From: a virus
Strand: one strand, 5' to 3'
Virus record (IMG/VR): IMGVR_UViG_3300030294_001243
Span: 1 to 33,826 of that record
DNA: 33,826 nucleotides
This document shows positions 14,280 to 22,937 of this stretch, piece after piece. How positions within the stretch are numbered: the stretch's first letter is position 1; each line of letters opens with the position of its first letter. Made by a program: the position numbers and the translations under genes. The notes under the pieces are model-generated. The model was not told where the DNA came from. It worked only from the letters and a program-made list of their open reading frames with translations, and searched no databases.

Positions 14280-15323
14280 ATGAAACACATTGATAATGTT
14301 AAGCAATGGTTGGCTAACCCTCAGCGTAAATACGCTGAGGGTATTGCCATATTCGATGCGATAGCAACGAAGGCCATGAAAGAAAAAGTAGGCAGCTTTC
14401 TACACGAAGTTGTCGATGCTGATCAACTTGATATCCATTATACAACTCTGGTAGAAAAACTATCAAAGTGTAGAAGCTATCATGCTCTAGGTCAACTTCC
14501 TTCTGCTGAAAATGAGGTAGAAGAAGCCCCTTTGAAAGCTGAAAAAAAATCGGAAGCAGGCCAAAACACTACTGAAAATCCTGAAAATACGGATGAATCA
14601 TTGATTTCGGAGTTGCAAGATAAAATAAACGACCTTCAGACTGAACTATATGAAACTACTTCAGATGGAGAAGAGTCTGCTGAAAAAATAGCAGAGTTGG
14701 AAAATTCTATCGCCGGATATAATGAGCAGCTTATGTTGCTTATGAACGATGTTGATTTTCTCAAACGACCCGGTATCAAGGTTGTCTCAGAAAAAACGCT
14801 ACCGGACTATCTATTGCCGGTATATGCGCACATTAAGGATATCGTTCCAATTATGGCCAAATTTCATGCTGAGCTCTGCAATGAGTCTATTACAGATGAT
14901 GAGCGCAAAGAACTTGCCGAAAATATTTGTGCACTTGATGACGAACGTCGGAAGGCCTGGGATATGTTAGATACTTGGGCTGAAGGTAAGGAGATGAAGT
15001 TGGAGGTTGAAAAACCTGTATATGAGGAAACTGATTTCCTCAAAGGTCTTCAAATGTCACGTAGGATTAAACGTCTTCGTGAGAATATTTCCAATTCAAC
15101 TCGCGCTCTAGAATCTGCACAGGCATCAGGACGTAGTACTATCGCTACCAATGCGCAGATTCGTATAGATAAGTATACCGCAGAATTATCTGAGCTTGAG
15201 ACAGCGTTAGCAGAGCTGGAGAAACTAAAACCAAGTCAAACAGAGAATCCTTCTGAGGAGATTAAACAGCCCGATCCTGTCGATGCTGGAACTGAAGCTC
15301 CTCCATCTGAGGAAACGAAGTAA
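14280..15323 (+). CDS. Coiled-coil head-operon protein
   Basis: 347 residues, highly charged. An N-terminal small domain (VKQWLANPQRKYAEGIAIFD) is followed by a low-complexity Glu/Asn/Thr segment (about 78-106), a coiled coil (about 108-155), a middle helical domain (PDYLLPVYAHIKDIVPIMAK) and a second long coiled coil (about 258-310), with a Pro/Glu/Ser-rich acidic tail. Starts four bases after the previous gene and ends just before a strong terminator, so it closes the head operon. Could be a capsid-associated or assembly protein; I do not recognise a family. Confidence 0.75.
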   Translation: MKHIDNVKQWLANPQRKYAEGIAIFDAIATKAMKEKVGSFLHEVVDADQLDIHYTTLVEKLSKCRSYHALGQLPSAENEVEEAPLKAEKKSEAGQNTTENPENTDESLISELQDKINDLQTELYETTSDGEESAEKIAELENSIAGYNEQLMLLMNDVDFLKRPGIKVVSEKTLPDYLLPVYAHIKDIVPIMAKFHAELCNESITDDERKELAENICALDDERRKAWDMLDTWAEGKEMKLEVEKPVYEETDFLKGLQMSRRIKRLRENISNSTRALESAQASGRSTIATNAQIRIDKYTAELSELETALAELEKLKPSQTENPSEEIKQPDPVDAGTEAPPSEETK

Positions 15324-15344
15324 CGCGAATCCATTACTAATGTA

Positions 15345-15384
15345 GGGAGAGTGGGATCACAGTATCTCCTCTCCCTTTTTTTTT
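15345..15384 (+). terminator. Head-operon terminator
   Basis: GGGAGAG (15345-15351) pairs with CTCTCCC (15369-15375), with an inner GGGAT/ATCTC stem and T9 after it. It separates the head operon from the terminase genes. No GTCCTT-type promoter is seen between it and the terminase start. Confidence 0.85.
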
Positions 15385-15390
15385 ATTACT

Positions 15391-15984
15391 ATGAAACAGC
15401 AACAGACTATATACGAAAAAATAGAAAAGTCGCTCTATAAAAGAGATAGTGATTGCACCGATTTATCACCTCGAGAGCTGCAGGCAAAAAAGCGAATGAT
15501 GCTGTGTGTAAGCAAGCTCATGAACGATCCTATGACTCCGGATACGGACTTAATAACTGGATTGCAGAATGGCTTCGATGGTGCTGTGGAAGCCGTAAGT
15601 CAATCGCAAGCCTATCGCGACATTACGATGGTGAATAAGTTGGTTGGTAATATCCAGCTTTCTGCCAAAAATTGGTATAGGCATATCATTATAGAAGGTG
15701 CTAAGAAGGCATATAGCCTGGCTATTGATGAGAAAGATACACGTGGTGCAGCGGCGTGTCTTAATGTGATCGGTAAATATACGCGCGCTGATAAGGATGA
15801 CGATGCGCCCAACTGGGACGAGATGCTTCCACCTTCATTGGAGCCTTCAGATGATATTACTCTGTTAGACGGTATGAAGCCAATCGATAGTGCCGAACTC
15901 GAGAAAAAACGTATCGAATTTAGAGAGTTATTTAAAAAGGAAGCTGAATCAACCCAATTTAAGGAACTCAAAAAAGATGAATGA
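15391..15984 (+). CDS. terS: Terminase small subunit candidate
   Basis: 197 residues, directly upstream of and overlapping the terminase large subunit by 8 bp. Helical, with a region (about 85-130) of NWYRHIIIEGAKKAYSLAID and DTRGAAACLNVIGKYTRADK, followed by an acidic segment (DDDAPNWDEMLPPSLEPSDD) and a charged C-terminal helix. The pattern of a helical core, acidic linker and C-terminal segment that contacts TerL fits a small terminase that recognises the packaging site. The assignment rests mainly on context; no HTH is obvious at the N-terminus. Confidence 0.72.
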   Translation: MKQQQTIYEKIEKSLYKRDSDCTDLSPRELQAKKRMMLCVSKLMNDPMTPDTDLITGLQNGFDGAVEAVSQSQAYRDITMVNKLVGNIQLSAKNWYRHIIIEGAKKAYSLAIDEKDTRGAAACLNVIGKYTRADKDDDAPNWDEMLPPSLEPSDDITLLDGMKPIDSAELEKKRIEFRELFKKEAESTQFKELKKDE

Positions 15985-17686
15985 AGACCTTTTTACCGAA
16001 AGCTACTTCGCCAAAAATCGCGAACGAGTGCAGAAGCACTTCTTTAATAAAGTACAGCGCCGCGCCATGGCCATCAACGCGCACGATGAGTATATTGTTG
16101 CAGCACGTGGAGTTGGTAAATCTGAGGGGCTTGATGCGCGCTTTATAATTCGTAATGTTTGGGAGATGCCGGGCTCTACCGGCGCACTGATATCGCCTAC
16201 GTATGCGAAGGCCTGGGGTAACACACTTCCTGCCATCTGCCACGCACTCAAGTGTTGGGGATATATAGAGGGTGTGCATTATTTTGTCGGCCGAAAAGCA
16301 CCTTCTTCTATGGGATTCGGAACGCCTAAGCGTACCCCTTTGCGCGAAGCCTGGAGTAATTGTTTTCATTTTTGGAATGGGACTGTCATGGTAGTGCTTT
16401 CATTTGCTCAAGGGATGTCGGCTAACTCTATGTCGTTAGACTGGATTCTAGGTAGTGAAGCCAAATTCCTTGATTATGACAAGATTAAGCATGAGGTTAA
16501 CGCTGCTAATCGTGGTAACATACAATACTTTGGCGATTGCCCGTGGCATCATTCTGTGATGTATACCACCGATATGCCGACTACCGGTCGCGGAAAGTGG
16601 ATTCTCGATAAGCAGGAAGAATGCTCTCCGGAACACATCGATTTTTTGCGCAATATATATCGTCAAAAGAAAGAGATGGAAATGCGCGAACCTACTAGCT
16701 ATACCGAGCGCGTAATACGAGAGCTTACATCTGATTTAGCCCTGGCACGCAAGTATCAGAGACCTGTGAAGCCAAAGCCCGGCAAAACGCGCGAATACAC
16801 GGTCTATTACGATGAATACGATGTGTTCGACAATCTAGAAGTACTGGGTAAGGACTTCATCTGGCAGATGTATCGGGATTCTCCTCCTCTGGTATGGCAG
16901 ACCGCCTTTTTAAACAAGCGCATATTCCGTAATCCGAATGGATTCTATTCTGGTCTGAATGATGCGCATTTCTATATGCCGGCTGATTCTAGCCGGTTGC
17001 CGGAAATAGGGCAGAGAGGATCGCTGCTTAAATTAGGATGCCTCGCTGATGGAGACCTTGACATGTCGCTTCCGATCAACATTGCATTCGATGCGAACGC
17101 GGCCATATCCTCTTGTGTAGTATCGCAGGTGCAGAATAAAACGGAACGTATTCTAAAATCTTTTTTTGTAAAAACTCCATTGAAACTTCCGGATCTAGTT
17201 CAAAAGGTAGCAGACTATTACCACCTCAAGATCAATCACGACATCAATTTCTATTACGACCACACCTTCGTTTGGAAAAATGCAACTTCCTCTGAAAGTT
17301 ATTCAGACACGATCAAGAAGATATTCATTACTAATGGATATCGTGTTCGCGAACACTATATAGGTCAGGCTCCGCTTCACTCTTGGAAGCATGCGGAAAT
17401 CGATAAGGCACTCAAGGGAGACCCGCAATACTTACTCCCTCAATTTAATGAACCTAATAATGAATTTTTACGAATTGCACTCGAACAAACAGGCATTAAG
17501 CAAGGTAAAAATGGTTTCGAAAAGGATAAAACTCCTGAAGGGACTCCTGATTCTCCGGATAACCCTGATGAGTATAAAACTCATATCACAGATGCATTCG
17601 ATACTTTGTGGCTTGGTGATAACTTCTATTACCGCAAGAGCATGGATTCGGATGAAGTTCCGATATTTCTAGGGAAAAAAGGCTAA
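15977..17686 (+). CDS. terL: Terminase large subunit
   Basis: 569 residues from ATG 15977. Walker A is AARGVGKS (42-49); the likely Walker B/catalytic acid region is LDWILGSEAKFLD (154-166, E161), a less hydrophobic form than usual. The C-terminal nuclease has acidic residues in the RNase H-like order: D372 (INIAFDAN), D428 (FYYDHTF) and D539/D542 (HITDAFDTLW). It would power DNA packaging and cut concatemers. Earlier in-frame starts in the long frame lie inside the small subunit gene and are rejected. It ends just before a 319-bp non-coding stretch. Confidence 0.93.
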   Translation: MNEDLFTESYFAKNRERVQKHFFNKVQRRAMAINAHDEYIVAARGVGKSEGLDARFIIRNVWEMPGSTGALISPTYAKAWGNTLPAICHALKCWGYIEGVHYFVGRKAPSSMGFGTPKRTPLREAWSNCFHFWNGTVMVVLSFAQGMSANSMSLDWILGSEAKFLDYDKIKHEVNAANRGNIQYFGDCPWHHSVMYTTDMPTTGRGKWILDKQEECSPEHIDFLRNIYRQKKEMEMREPTSYTERVIRELTSDLALARKYQRPVKPKPGKTREYTVYYDEYDVFDNLEVLGKDFIWQMYRDSPPLVWQTAFLNKRIFRNPNGFYSGLNDAHFYMPADSSRLPEIGQRGSLLKLGCLADGDLDMSLPINIAFDANAAISSCVVSQVQNKTERILKSFFVKTPLKLPDLVQKVADYYHLKINHDINFYYDHTFVWKNATSSESYSDTIKKIFITNGYRVREHYIGQAPLHSWKHAEIDKALKGDPQYLLPQFNEPNNEFLRIALEQTGIKQGKNGFEKDKTPEGTPDSPDNPDEYKTHITDAFDTLWLGDNFYYRKSMDSDEVPIFLGKKG

Positions 17687-18005
17687 AAAGGGGTATCCGG
17701 CATTTCCCATCGCACGAATTAGGAAATTCCGATTTTGCGGGCTTACCTCCCAAGGCCGTGGCGAAAAATTACCTTTGCTGTGTCTTCGCACCACGCACCG
17801 CCCCCAAGAAAAGATTCGAAGCAAGGTTTCGAAATCCCTTATATGCTGGGCGCCTTTCCCCCTCTGGTAGTGCAAAATTTTGTTAAATTTTGGTTTTTTC
17901 GAGGAGAAATCGATAATGTCCGCAACACGATGGAACTTTCGAACGGAACTTTTGGAGTGTCCTTTCTCCTATGTATTCTACAACTTATCTTTGTAACAAA
18001 AAAAT
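17687..18005. other. Non-coding stretch after terL
   Basis: 319 bp with composition unlike its neighbours: a GC-rich segment with CGCACCACGCACCGC near 17787, a palindrome GGAAATTCC near 17727, an imperfect inverted repeat around TTCGAA (17813-17840) and an AT hairpin (AAAATTT ... AAATTTT, about 17873-17890). It ends in late promoter 2. It could hold the packaging site or a small RNA. Frames that cross it are not convincing. Confidence 0.55.
17959..17993 (+). promoter_or_regulatory. Late promoter 2, GTCCTTT-N20-TATCTTTG
   Basis: GTCCTTT (17959-17965), 20 nt, TATCTTTG (17986-17993); the ATG of the next gene follows 12 nt later (18006), so the leader would be very short. Confidence 0.72.
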
Positions 18006-18266
18006 ATGGACAAAACAAACTACATACATAGGTCCCGGTTGATTGACCTAATGTTGGTTAAGCAACCGAATGGTGCACCTAAGGAGTTCAGTTTTCGATT
18101 CTGTAAGCGATCTACCGGACAACTGGTTACATGGAATCGTGTAGTACTTACGAGCTTTCATGCTAAGGGAGGTACTATTAATATTAAACTATGCAACTCT
18201 GAGGAAATTAAGACTATACGACTATGTCTAATTACTCGATTTAATAACTTAACAGTATATATTTAA
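18006..18266 (+). CDS. Small protein upstream of portal
   Basis: 86 residues, unknown. A short N-terminal helix precedes a beta-rich body (EFSFRFCKRSTGQLVTWNRV, TINIKLCNSEEIKTIRL). It follows late promoter 2 and its stop shares one base with the portal start (TAATG), so it is coupled to the portal gene. I believe similar small genes stand before the portal gene in other Bacteroides phages (from memory, unverified). Confidence 0.75.
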   Translation: MDKTNYIHRSRLIDLMLVKQPNGAPKEFSFRFCKRSTGQLVTWNRVVLTSFHAKGGTINIKLCNSEEIKTIRLCLITRFNNLTVYI

Positions 18267-19690
18267 TGAGAAAAACAAAACTTAAGGTAGAAGACCATAC
18301 CGAATATGCAATACTTCGTGGAGGAAAGGCCATAGTATTATACGCTGATACTAAGGATATGGTGACCGATGTAGATCGTCCTGCAATGAGTGTCGAAGTG
18401 TCTTCAGGAACTCAGAAGGGTCAAACAATTGAGTTCGTTCCTCGAGGTGGCAATAACAATGCACCACTCGAAGTAATGAAGCGTGTGATGGAGAATGTGA
18501 CAGTAGGTGCCTGCGTTGAATTCAATACTAAGGTTGCTTATGGAGATGCTGTAATGGTTCTAAGAATGACCAGAGATGAAACGACAGACGAAATAAAATA
18601 TAAGCAACTGTTACCATCCGAAGAACCTGAGATATTTAGTTGGATAGAAGATAATGAGTATGATCGTATAGCAGAAGAGATTGCTAATGATCTTGTATGC
18701 TTCTATGATTCATACATAGAATACGTCTTCAATCAAGAAGAAGTTCCTCGATTGGTACAGGTCAATGTAAAAGAAGCATCTCATACTCGTATTAGTAAGA
18801 TAGATCCAGATAAGGGGTATAGCCTATGGCATGGATATAGTGCCCTGTGGCATAAGGGACAGGCATCTGATGATATATCCGTACTTCCTCTATTAAGGAG
18901 TAGTAAGCCATTACTCGATTTAAAAACTAGAATGGGTAAGATACCTGGTACAGAAGGATTAGTTAAGATCGTAAAAGATCGCCGCTTTGTTGAGAATATT
19001 AAGTTATCTACACCGGGACGTTTCTATTACTCACGCCCGTACTGGTGGAGTATATTCACAAGTGGATGGTACGACTTTTCGTGCTCAATCCCTAAAGTAA
19101 AGGCAGCACTTATTAAGAATCAAATGGTGTTACGTTACACCGTATTCATTCGAAAAAGTTTTTTTGGCGACTTGTATGCTAGTAATAACATAACAGATCC
19201 AGAAAAACAAAAAGACTTTAAACAAAAGTTTATGAATAATCTCGATGCTTTTCTATCCGGCGAAGAAAATGCCGGAAAGAGTTTCGTTACCATGTTCGAC
19301 TATGACCGAATGAAAGGAGTAGAAGAAAAAGATATCATTATCAATCCACTCGAATCATTCATCAAGGGAGGCGAATACATTGAGGATAGCGAGGAGACAA
19401 GCAACATGATATCTTTTGCAATGGGCGTTCATCCGTCGGTTATAGGCGCCAGCCCTGGCAAGAATCAAAGCATCTCCGGAAGCGAAGCGCGTGAACTATT
19501 TAATGTTCACCAGGCTTTGAGCAAAAGCATTCAGAAAAAATGCCTTCTTCCTCTATATCGTGCTAAGGTTATGAATGGCTGGCCGCAAGATATCTACTTC
19601 TCAATAGCCAATCTACAACTAACTACGCTTGACAAAGGTACAGGCGCGACTAAAAATATAGGTGTTCCACTTGATACTTCAAAAAAATGA
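18266..19690 (+). CDS. Portal protein
   Basis: 474 residues, in the usual size range. The C-terminal third has a portal-like pattern: SFAMGVHPSVIGASPGKNQS, then GSEARELFNVHQALSKSIQK and LLPLYRAKVMNGWP, resembling the segment where portal proteins choose the stem and wing helices. A Trp/Tyr-rich centre (YYSRPYWWSIFTSGWYDF) precedes it. It would form the dodecameric DNA gate and head-tail connection. Its context after terminase supports this; the start codon lies in the previous stop. The assignment is by pattern and place. Confidence 0.82.
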   Translation: MRKTKLKVEDHTEYAILRGGKAIVLYADTKDMVTDVDRPAMSVEVSSGTQKGQTIEFVPRGGNNNAPLEVMKRVMENVTVGACVEFNTKVAYGDAVMVLRMTRDETTDEIKYKQLLPSEEPEIFSWIEDNEYDRIAEEIANDLVCFYDSYIEYVFNQEEVPRLVQVNVKEASHTRISKIDPDKGYSLWHGYSALWHKGQASDDISVLPLLRSSKPLLDLKTRMGKIPGTEGLVKIVKDRRFVENIKLSTPGRFYYSRPYWWSIFTSGWYDFSCSIPKVKAALIKNQMVLRYTVFIRKSFFGDLYASNNITDPEKQKDFKQKFMNNLDAFLSGEENAGKSFVTMFDYDRMKGVEEKDIIINPLESFIKGGEYIEDSEETSNMISFAMGVHPSVIGASPGKNQSISGSEARELFNVHQALSKSIQKKCLLPLYRAKVMNGWPQDIYFSIANLQLTTLDKGTGATKNIGVPLDTSKK

Positions 19691-20580
19691 AAATAATTCC
19701 CGATATCGAAACTTTAAAAGAAGTGGTGAAAGTTAATGCATCTTTCCCTTTCGAATCAATATCAATCTATATTGATGATGCTCGTGATAACTATATTCGT
19801 CCATTCCTTGGCGATGAGTTGCTTGCTAAAGTTGAAGCAGAAGAATATCCTGAACTTCTTCCTTATCTTCGCCGGGCAATCGGTCCGCTCGCTGTTATGC
19901 TTTGCATACCTGAAAATGCTATCGTAGTCGGTGACAGCGGTATTACGGTACAGAACGATCAAGGCAAGCGTTCTGTGGCCAGCGATGCTAAGATAGCATC
20001 AGCGATGGAGAACCTATACGCTCGCGGATATAATGGCATTGACCGGTTACTTAATTTTATTGACAAGAATTCAGCTAATTATGCTGAAATGAAAGCATGG
20101 AAGTATCAAGACAGCCTCGTGCGCAGTGTCTCTGAATTCGAATCAATAAGTCATATTCTAATTGGGGGGTCTGCAGTAAATTTTAGCTTCCTGTACACAG
20201 CACTAGTTATGTCTAGCTACGAGATTAATCAAATAATCGGAAACACCTTATCACAACGATTATTTCAGATACTTGATTCTAATGCTGTTACAACTGCAGC
20301 AGAGAATAGGTTATTAATATCCTGCCAAAAATTTGTATGTGCAATGGCAAGAGCGTCTTACTCAAGGACAGTAGTAAATAAATATCTTCCTACAGAGTTA
20401 CGCCCTTTGTTTCCTTTAGGATTTTATGTTGATGAAGAATATTCAAGGCAAGCTGTAATGATGGAACGATGTCGTATAATGGCTGTGCTTTGTGATAACT
20501 ATGAAGCACTCGGCATTGCTTCGCCTATCTCTGAAGGAATCTATAAAAGTATTAACGGTAAAATGGTTGGAACGCTATGA
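19687..20580 (+). CDS. Head-tail connector or completion candidate
   Basis: 297 residues, helical. The first ~150 residues (SISIYIDDARDNYIRPFLGD, then RRAIGPLAVML and a NLYARGYNGIDRLLNFID segment) resemble an adaptor domain, and the second half is another helical repeat (EFESISHILIGGSA ... FVCAMARASYSRTVVNKYLP). I recall such proteins as the DUF6712 family in Bacteroidota phages, unverified. It overlaps the portal stop by 4 bp, matching a connector position. Confidence 0.75.
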   Translation: MKIIPDIETLKEVVKVNASFPFESISIYIDDARDNYIRPFLGDELLAKVEAEEYPELLPYLRRAIGPLAVMLCIPENAIVVGDSGITVQNDQGKRSVASDAKIASAMENLYARGYNGIDRLLNFIDKNSANYAEMKAWKYQDSLVRSVSEFESISHILIGGSAVNFSFLYTALVMSSYEINQIIGNTLSQRLFQILDSNAVTTAAENRLLISCQKFVCAMARASYSRTVVNKYLPTELRPLFPLGFYVDEEYSRQAVMMERCRIMAVLCDNYEALGIASPISEGIYKSINGKMVGTL

Positions 20581-21404
20581 TTACATTTAATATCGATTTA
20601 ATTGATTTAGAAATTCCTGAAAATTGGAATGAGCTAAGCGATTCTGTATTGCTGAGTCTATCCGGCTTTATTCGTTCCGGACTATCAGCACAGGAGATTA
20701 AGACGAAGATGGTTCTTACATGTATCGGTGGGCGTGTCATTCCTATTAAGCATCCTCACCAGGCGAACCATCCGCATGAAAAAAAGTATATCATTGAGCG
20801 CCGTCGTCAGCGCAATATTAGAATTACTCCCTCGCAGTTAGCGCGAATGGCTGAAGCATTTGATTTCCTGTACACCGTAGATGAAAATGAGAATAAGAAT
20901 CCTACGCTTATGCTTGATGTACACCTTACGCGTGCACCGTTTGTTTTTCCACGATTAGAAACACCATCTGATAACTTCTTATCGCTTACCTACGAGCAAT
21001 TTATGTACCTGCAAGCATATCAAGAGAGGGTTATAGCCGGTGATGAAGAAAAGGTAACCGATATGCTTGCAATATTATATCATCGTCCAGGAGAATTCAC
21101 TCCTGAAAAAATATCATCCGACTCTTGTATATTATCTCAGTATAAAGATTATATCCCTGTGCTTAATTGGTATTATATTGGATGCTTCAGATGGTTAGCT
21201 ATTAAATTCCCTCGAGTATTCAGTGGTGGGCATAGTGGTAGAGGACGAATTGGAAATGCTTACGAGGAGCAGATGAGAATAGTAGATGCGCTTAGCGATG
21301 GCGATGTGACGAAGAAGCCGACTATACGTGCAAGTATGTTGATGGATGTTCTATCGACAATGGAGGAGAACATAAGGCGATCGGAAAATATGAAGAATAA
21401 GTAA
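20577..21404 (+). CDS. Late protein of unknown role
   Basis: 275 residues, coupled by ATGA overlap to the gene before it. The N-terminus (DLIDLEIPENWNELSDSVLL) and centre (LTYEQFMYLQAYQERVIAGD, WYYIGCFRWLAIKFPRVFSG) are helical with aromatic clusters. The C-terminal part contains a Gly-rich loop and ends in acidic/basic helix. It is the last gene before a bidirectional terminator and the cargo island. Could act in tail assembly, but no family is recognised. Confidence 0.72.
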   Translation: MITFNIDLIDLEIPENWNELSDSVLLSLSGFIRSGLSAQEIKTKMVLTCIGGRVIPIKHPHQANHPHEKKYIIERRRQRNIRITPSQLARMAEAFDFLYTVDENENKNPTLMLDVHLTRAPFVFPRLETPSDNFLSLTYEQFMYLQAYQERVIAGDEEKVTDMLAILYHRPGEFTPEKISSDSCILSQYKDYIPVLNWYYIGCFRWLAIKFPRVFSGGHSGRGRIGNAYEEQMRIVDALSDGDVTKKPTIRASMLMDVLSTMEENIRRSENMKNK

Positions 21405-21406
21405 TA

Positions 21407-21443
21407 AAAAAAGGCTCTATAATTAAATATAGAAGCCTTTTTT
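21407..21443. terminator. Bidirectional terminator between late genes and hicAB
   Basis: GGCT-CTATA (21413-21421) pairs with TATAG-A-AGCC (21428-21437) with one bulged A; an A run precedes it and a T run follows, so it can stop both the rightward late operon and the leftward hicAB. Confidence 0.85.
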
Positions 21444-21472
21444 GAATTAGTGATAAAGTAAATAGTACCAGT

Positions 21473-21880
21473 TTAGAATCTTACATTCTCCATTTTGGCA
21501 ACTATTTCATTAAATTTTTCCTGAATAATGGTTTTTTGTTTTTCTCTTGCGACAGACATACCATTTTTGTATTTCCGCATTAGAGATGGATTTATACCTA
21601 CGCTTTTGGCGAATTCCGTAGCATTGATAAAAGGGAAACTCATAAAGAATCCAGACATATCATATCTATATTCTACTTTATAGTTACCATCATCATACCA
21701 TTCGGGATATTCATTTCTCCTTGAACTGTAGAATTCTGCCTGTTCCAAGATTACTTCCAAAAAATCGTTTTTGGCTTCCTCTTCTGTTAAACCGTAGCCA
21801 GTTAATCCGTGTACATCTTTAGCATATACGCCGTATCCACCATCTTCCGCTTTTTCAATAACAGCAGCAATTAATTTCAT
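21473..21880 (-). CDS. hicB: HicB antitoxin
   Basis: 135 residues. N-terminal HicB-like fold: MKLIAAVIEKAEDGGYGVYA, then GLTGYGLTEEEAKNDFLEV and aromatic YPEWYDD. C-terminal HTH (about 85-120, NATEFAKSVGINPSLMRKYK) for autoregulation. It neutralises HicA by direct binding and represses the operon. Length fits an HTH-bearing HicB. It lies downstream of hicA on the minus strand, so the toxin gene comes first. Confidence 0.9.
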   Translation of the reverse strand: MKLIAAVIEKAEDGGYGVYAKDVHGLTGYGLTEEEAKNDFLEVILEQAEFYSSRRNEYPEWYDDGNYKVEYRYDMSGFFMSFPFINATEFAKSVGINPSLMRKYKNGMSVAREKQKTIIQEKFNEIVAKMENVRF

Positions 21881-21910
21881 AAATCTGAGTGTTTTAGTGT
21901 AATATTGTCA

Positions 21911-21949
21911 TTATCTACTCCCTCCATTAGATAGGAGGGAGTCTGATAA
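21911..21949 (-). repeat. Hairpin between hicA and hicB
   Basis: ACTCCCTCC (21917-21925) and GGAGGGAGT (21934-21942) form a perfect 9-bp stem with an 8-nt loop, lengthened by outer TTATC and GATAA. No T run follows on the minus strand, so it is not a clear terminator. It may set the ratio of toxin to antitoxin mRNA or be a second control site. Confidence 0.75.
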
Positions 21950-21962
21950 TTTTTTCAATTTG

Positions 21963-22154
21963 TCATTTTTTGTTTTTCATGCCGGCATCTTTCAGTATCT
22001 TATTCAACGTTCCTTTTGGCACTTCTTTAGAAGAATGTCTCGGTACTGTGATGTAATAATCAAAATTTGGGTGAACGTATTTATAATGGTTCGTTCCCCC
22101 ATTTAATGTCCATCCTGCGGACTCAATTAGTTTGTACAGTTCTGCATACTTCAT
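21963..22154 (-). CDS. hicA: HicA toxin
   Basis: 63 residues from the Met at 22154; the frame opens earlier but that start lies over the promoter. It is a dsRBD-like mRNA interferase: GTNHYKYVHP and the catalytic His region VPRHSSKEVPKGTLNKILKD match HicA. It cleaves mRNA and arrests growth when free. It is first in a two-gene minus-strand operon, 82 bp from hicB. In a prophage it may stabilise lysogeny or limit other phages. Confidence 0.9.
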   Translation of the reverse strand: MKYAELYKLIESAGWTLNGGTNHYKYVHPNFDYYITVPRHSSKEVPKGTLNKILKDAGMKNKK

Positions 22155-22196
22155 TAATTTTAAAATTAAATATTTGGTTCTTTTTTGAACCTGATG

Positions 22197-22251
22197 CAAA
22201 GGTAACATATTTGTTCCTATTTAGCAAATAAAACAGGAACAAATATGTTAC
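22197..22251 (-). promoter_or_regulatory. hicA promoter inside a 16-bp palindrome
   Basis: Minus-strand TTTG (22225-22228), 20 nt, TACCTTTG (22197-22204). Perfect inverted arms GTAACATATTTGTTCC (22202-22217) and GGAACAAATATGTTAC (22236-22251) surround the TTTG box, so HicB bound there would block the polymerase. Confidence 0.75.
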
Positions 22252-22333
22252 TATTTAGCATTTTTAACAAACTGACATAGATTTGCAGAAAAACTAGAAT
22301 ATCACCTAATTTGAAAAGATGATAGCTAATCAC

Positions 22334-22364
22334 TTTTATTGTAATGGTTTTTTCATTACTTTTG
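22334..22364 (+). promoter_or_regulatory. Candidate promoter of the DUF4468-like gene
   Basis: TTTT (22334-22337), 19 nt, TACTTTTG (22357-22364). A dyad GTAATG ... CATTAC (22341-22359) overlaps it. The upstream box is weak. Confidence 0.45.
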
Positions 22365-22385
22365 CATCAAACTAAATAATTTCAC

Positions 22386-22937
22386 ATGAAAAAACTTTTT
22401 CTAATTAGTATCATGCTGCTTTCGTTTTTAGGAATACGAGCACAAGAGGAGCTTAAATTCTCAAAGGTTATCACAGTAGATAGCCTTAATAAATCACAGC
22501 TTTATATAGCAGCTAGAAGCTTTGTAGCTGAATATTACAAAAGTTCAAAGGATGTAATACAAATGGATGATAAAAATTCCTGTCTGTTAATAGGACAGGC
22601 TACAGATGAATACCATGCTACTTCATTAATATGTTCTTCATACTCTGGATGGATTGATTATGGATTTAAGATAGAAACGAAGGATGGACGATTAAGAGTC
22701 GAATTAAATTCATTTATTCATCATGTTAGGCCTGGTAATTATGAAAAATCTAATTTAGGGCTACTTACTACCGCAGAAGTGTTTACCGATAAAGGATTGT
22801 CAAAGAAATATCATAATAAGGTGTGGAAACAATTAAAAGAACAGGCTGGATCTATTAGCGCTGATTTTTTTGCCTCTCTCGAAAAATATGTAAAGGAATT
22901 CAAGGAGAGTAAAATAAAACCGGAAGAAAGCTGGTGA
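22386..22937 (+). CDS. Secreted DUF4468-like protein (cargo)
   Basis: 183 residues with a signal peptide (MKKLFLISIMLLSFLGIRAQ; cleavage expected near residue 20). The mature part starts EELKFSKVITVDSLNKSQLY and has the pattern of DUF4468 proteins of Bacteroidota, which carry a TBP-like fold (from memory). Central strands are Cys-containing (SCLLIGQATD, LICSSYSGWIDYGF) and the C-terminal part is helical (ADFFASLEKYVKEFKE). It would be exported to the periplasm or outer face. With its own promoter and terminator amid late genes, it is a typical prophage cargo (moron) gene, perhaps altering the lysogen's envelope. Confidence 0.8.
   Translation: MKKLFLISIMLLSFLGIRAQEELKFSKVITVDSLNKSQLYIAARSFVAEYYKSSKDVIQMDDKNSCLLIGQATDEYHATSLICSSYSGWIDYGFKIETKDGRLRVELNSFIHHVRPGNYEKSNLGLLTTAEVFTDKGLSKKYHNKVWKQLKEQAGSISADFFASLEKYVKEFKESKIKPEESW

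Noticed and set aside
15890-15976. Longer N-terminus of the terminase large subunit
   Set aside because: It would overlap the small subunit gene by 95 bp; the ATG at 15977 gives the usual short overlap and places Walker A at the normal distance.
15612-16369. Minus-strand frames opposite the terminase genes
   Set aside because: Ser/Arg-rich shadow translations of terS and terL.
17735-18031. Open frame across the non-coding stretch
   Set aside because: It needs a non-ATG start, has unlike composition and overlaps late promoter 2 and the start of the next gene.
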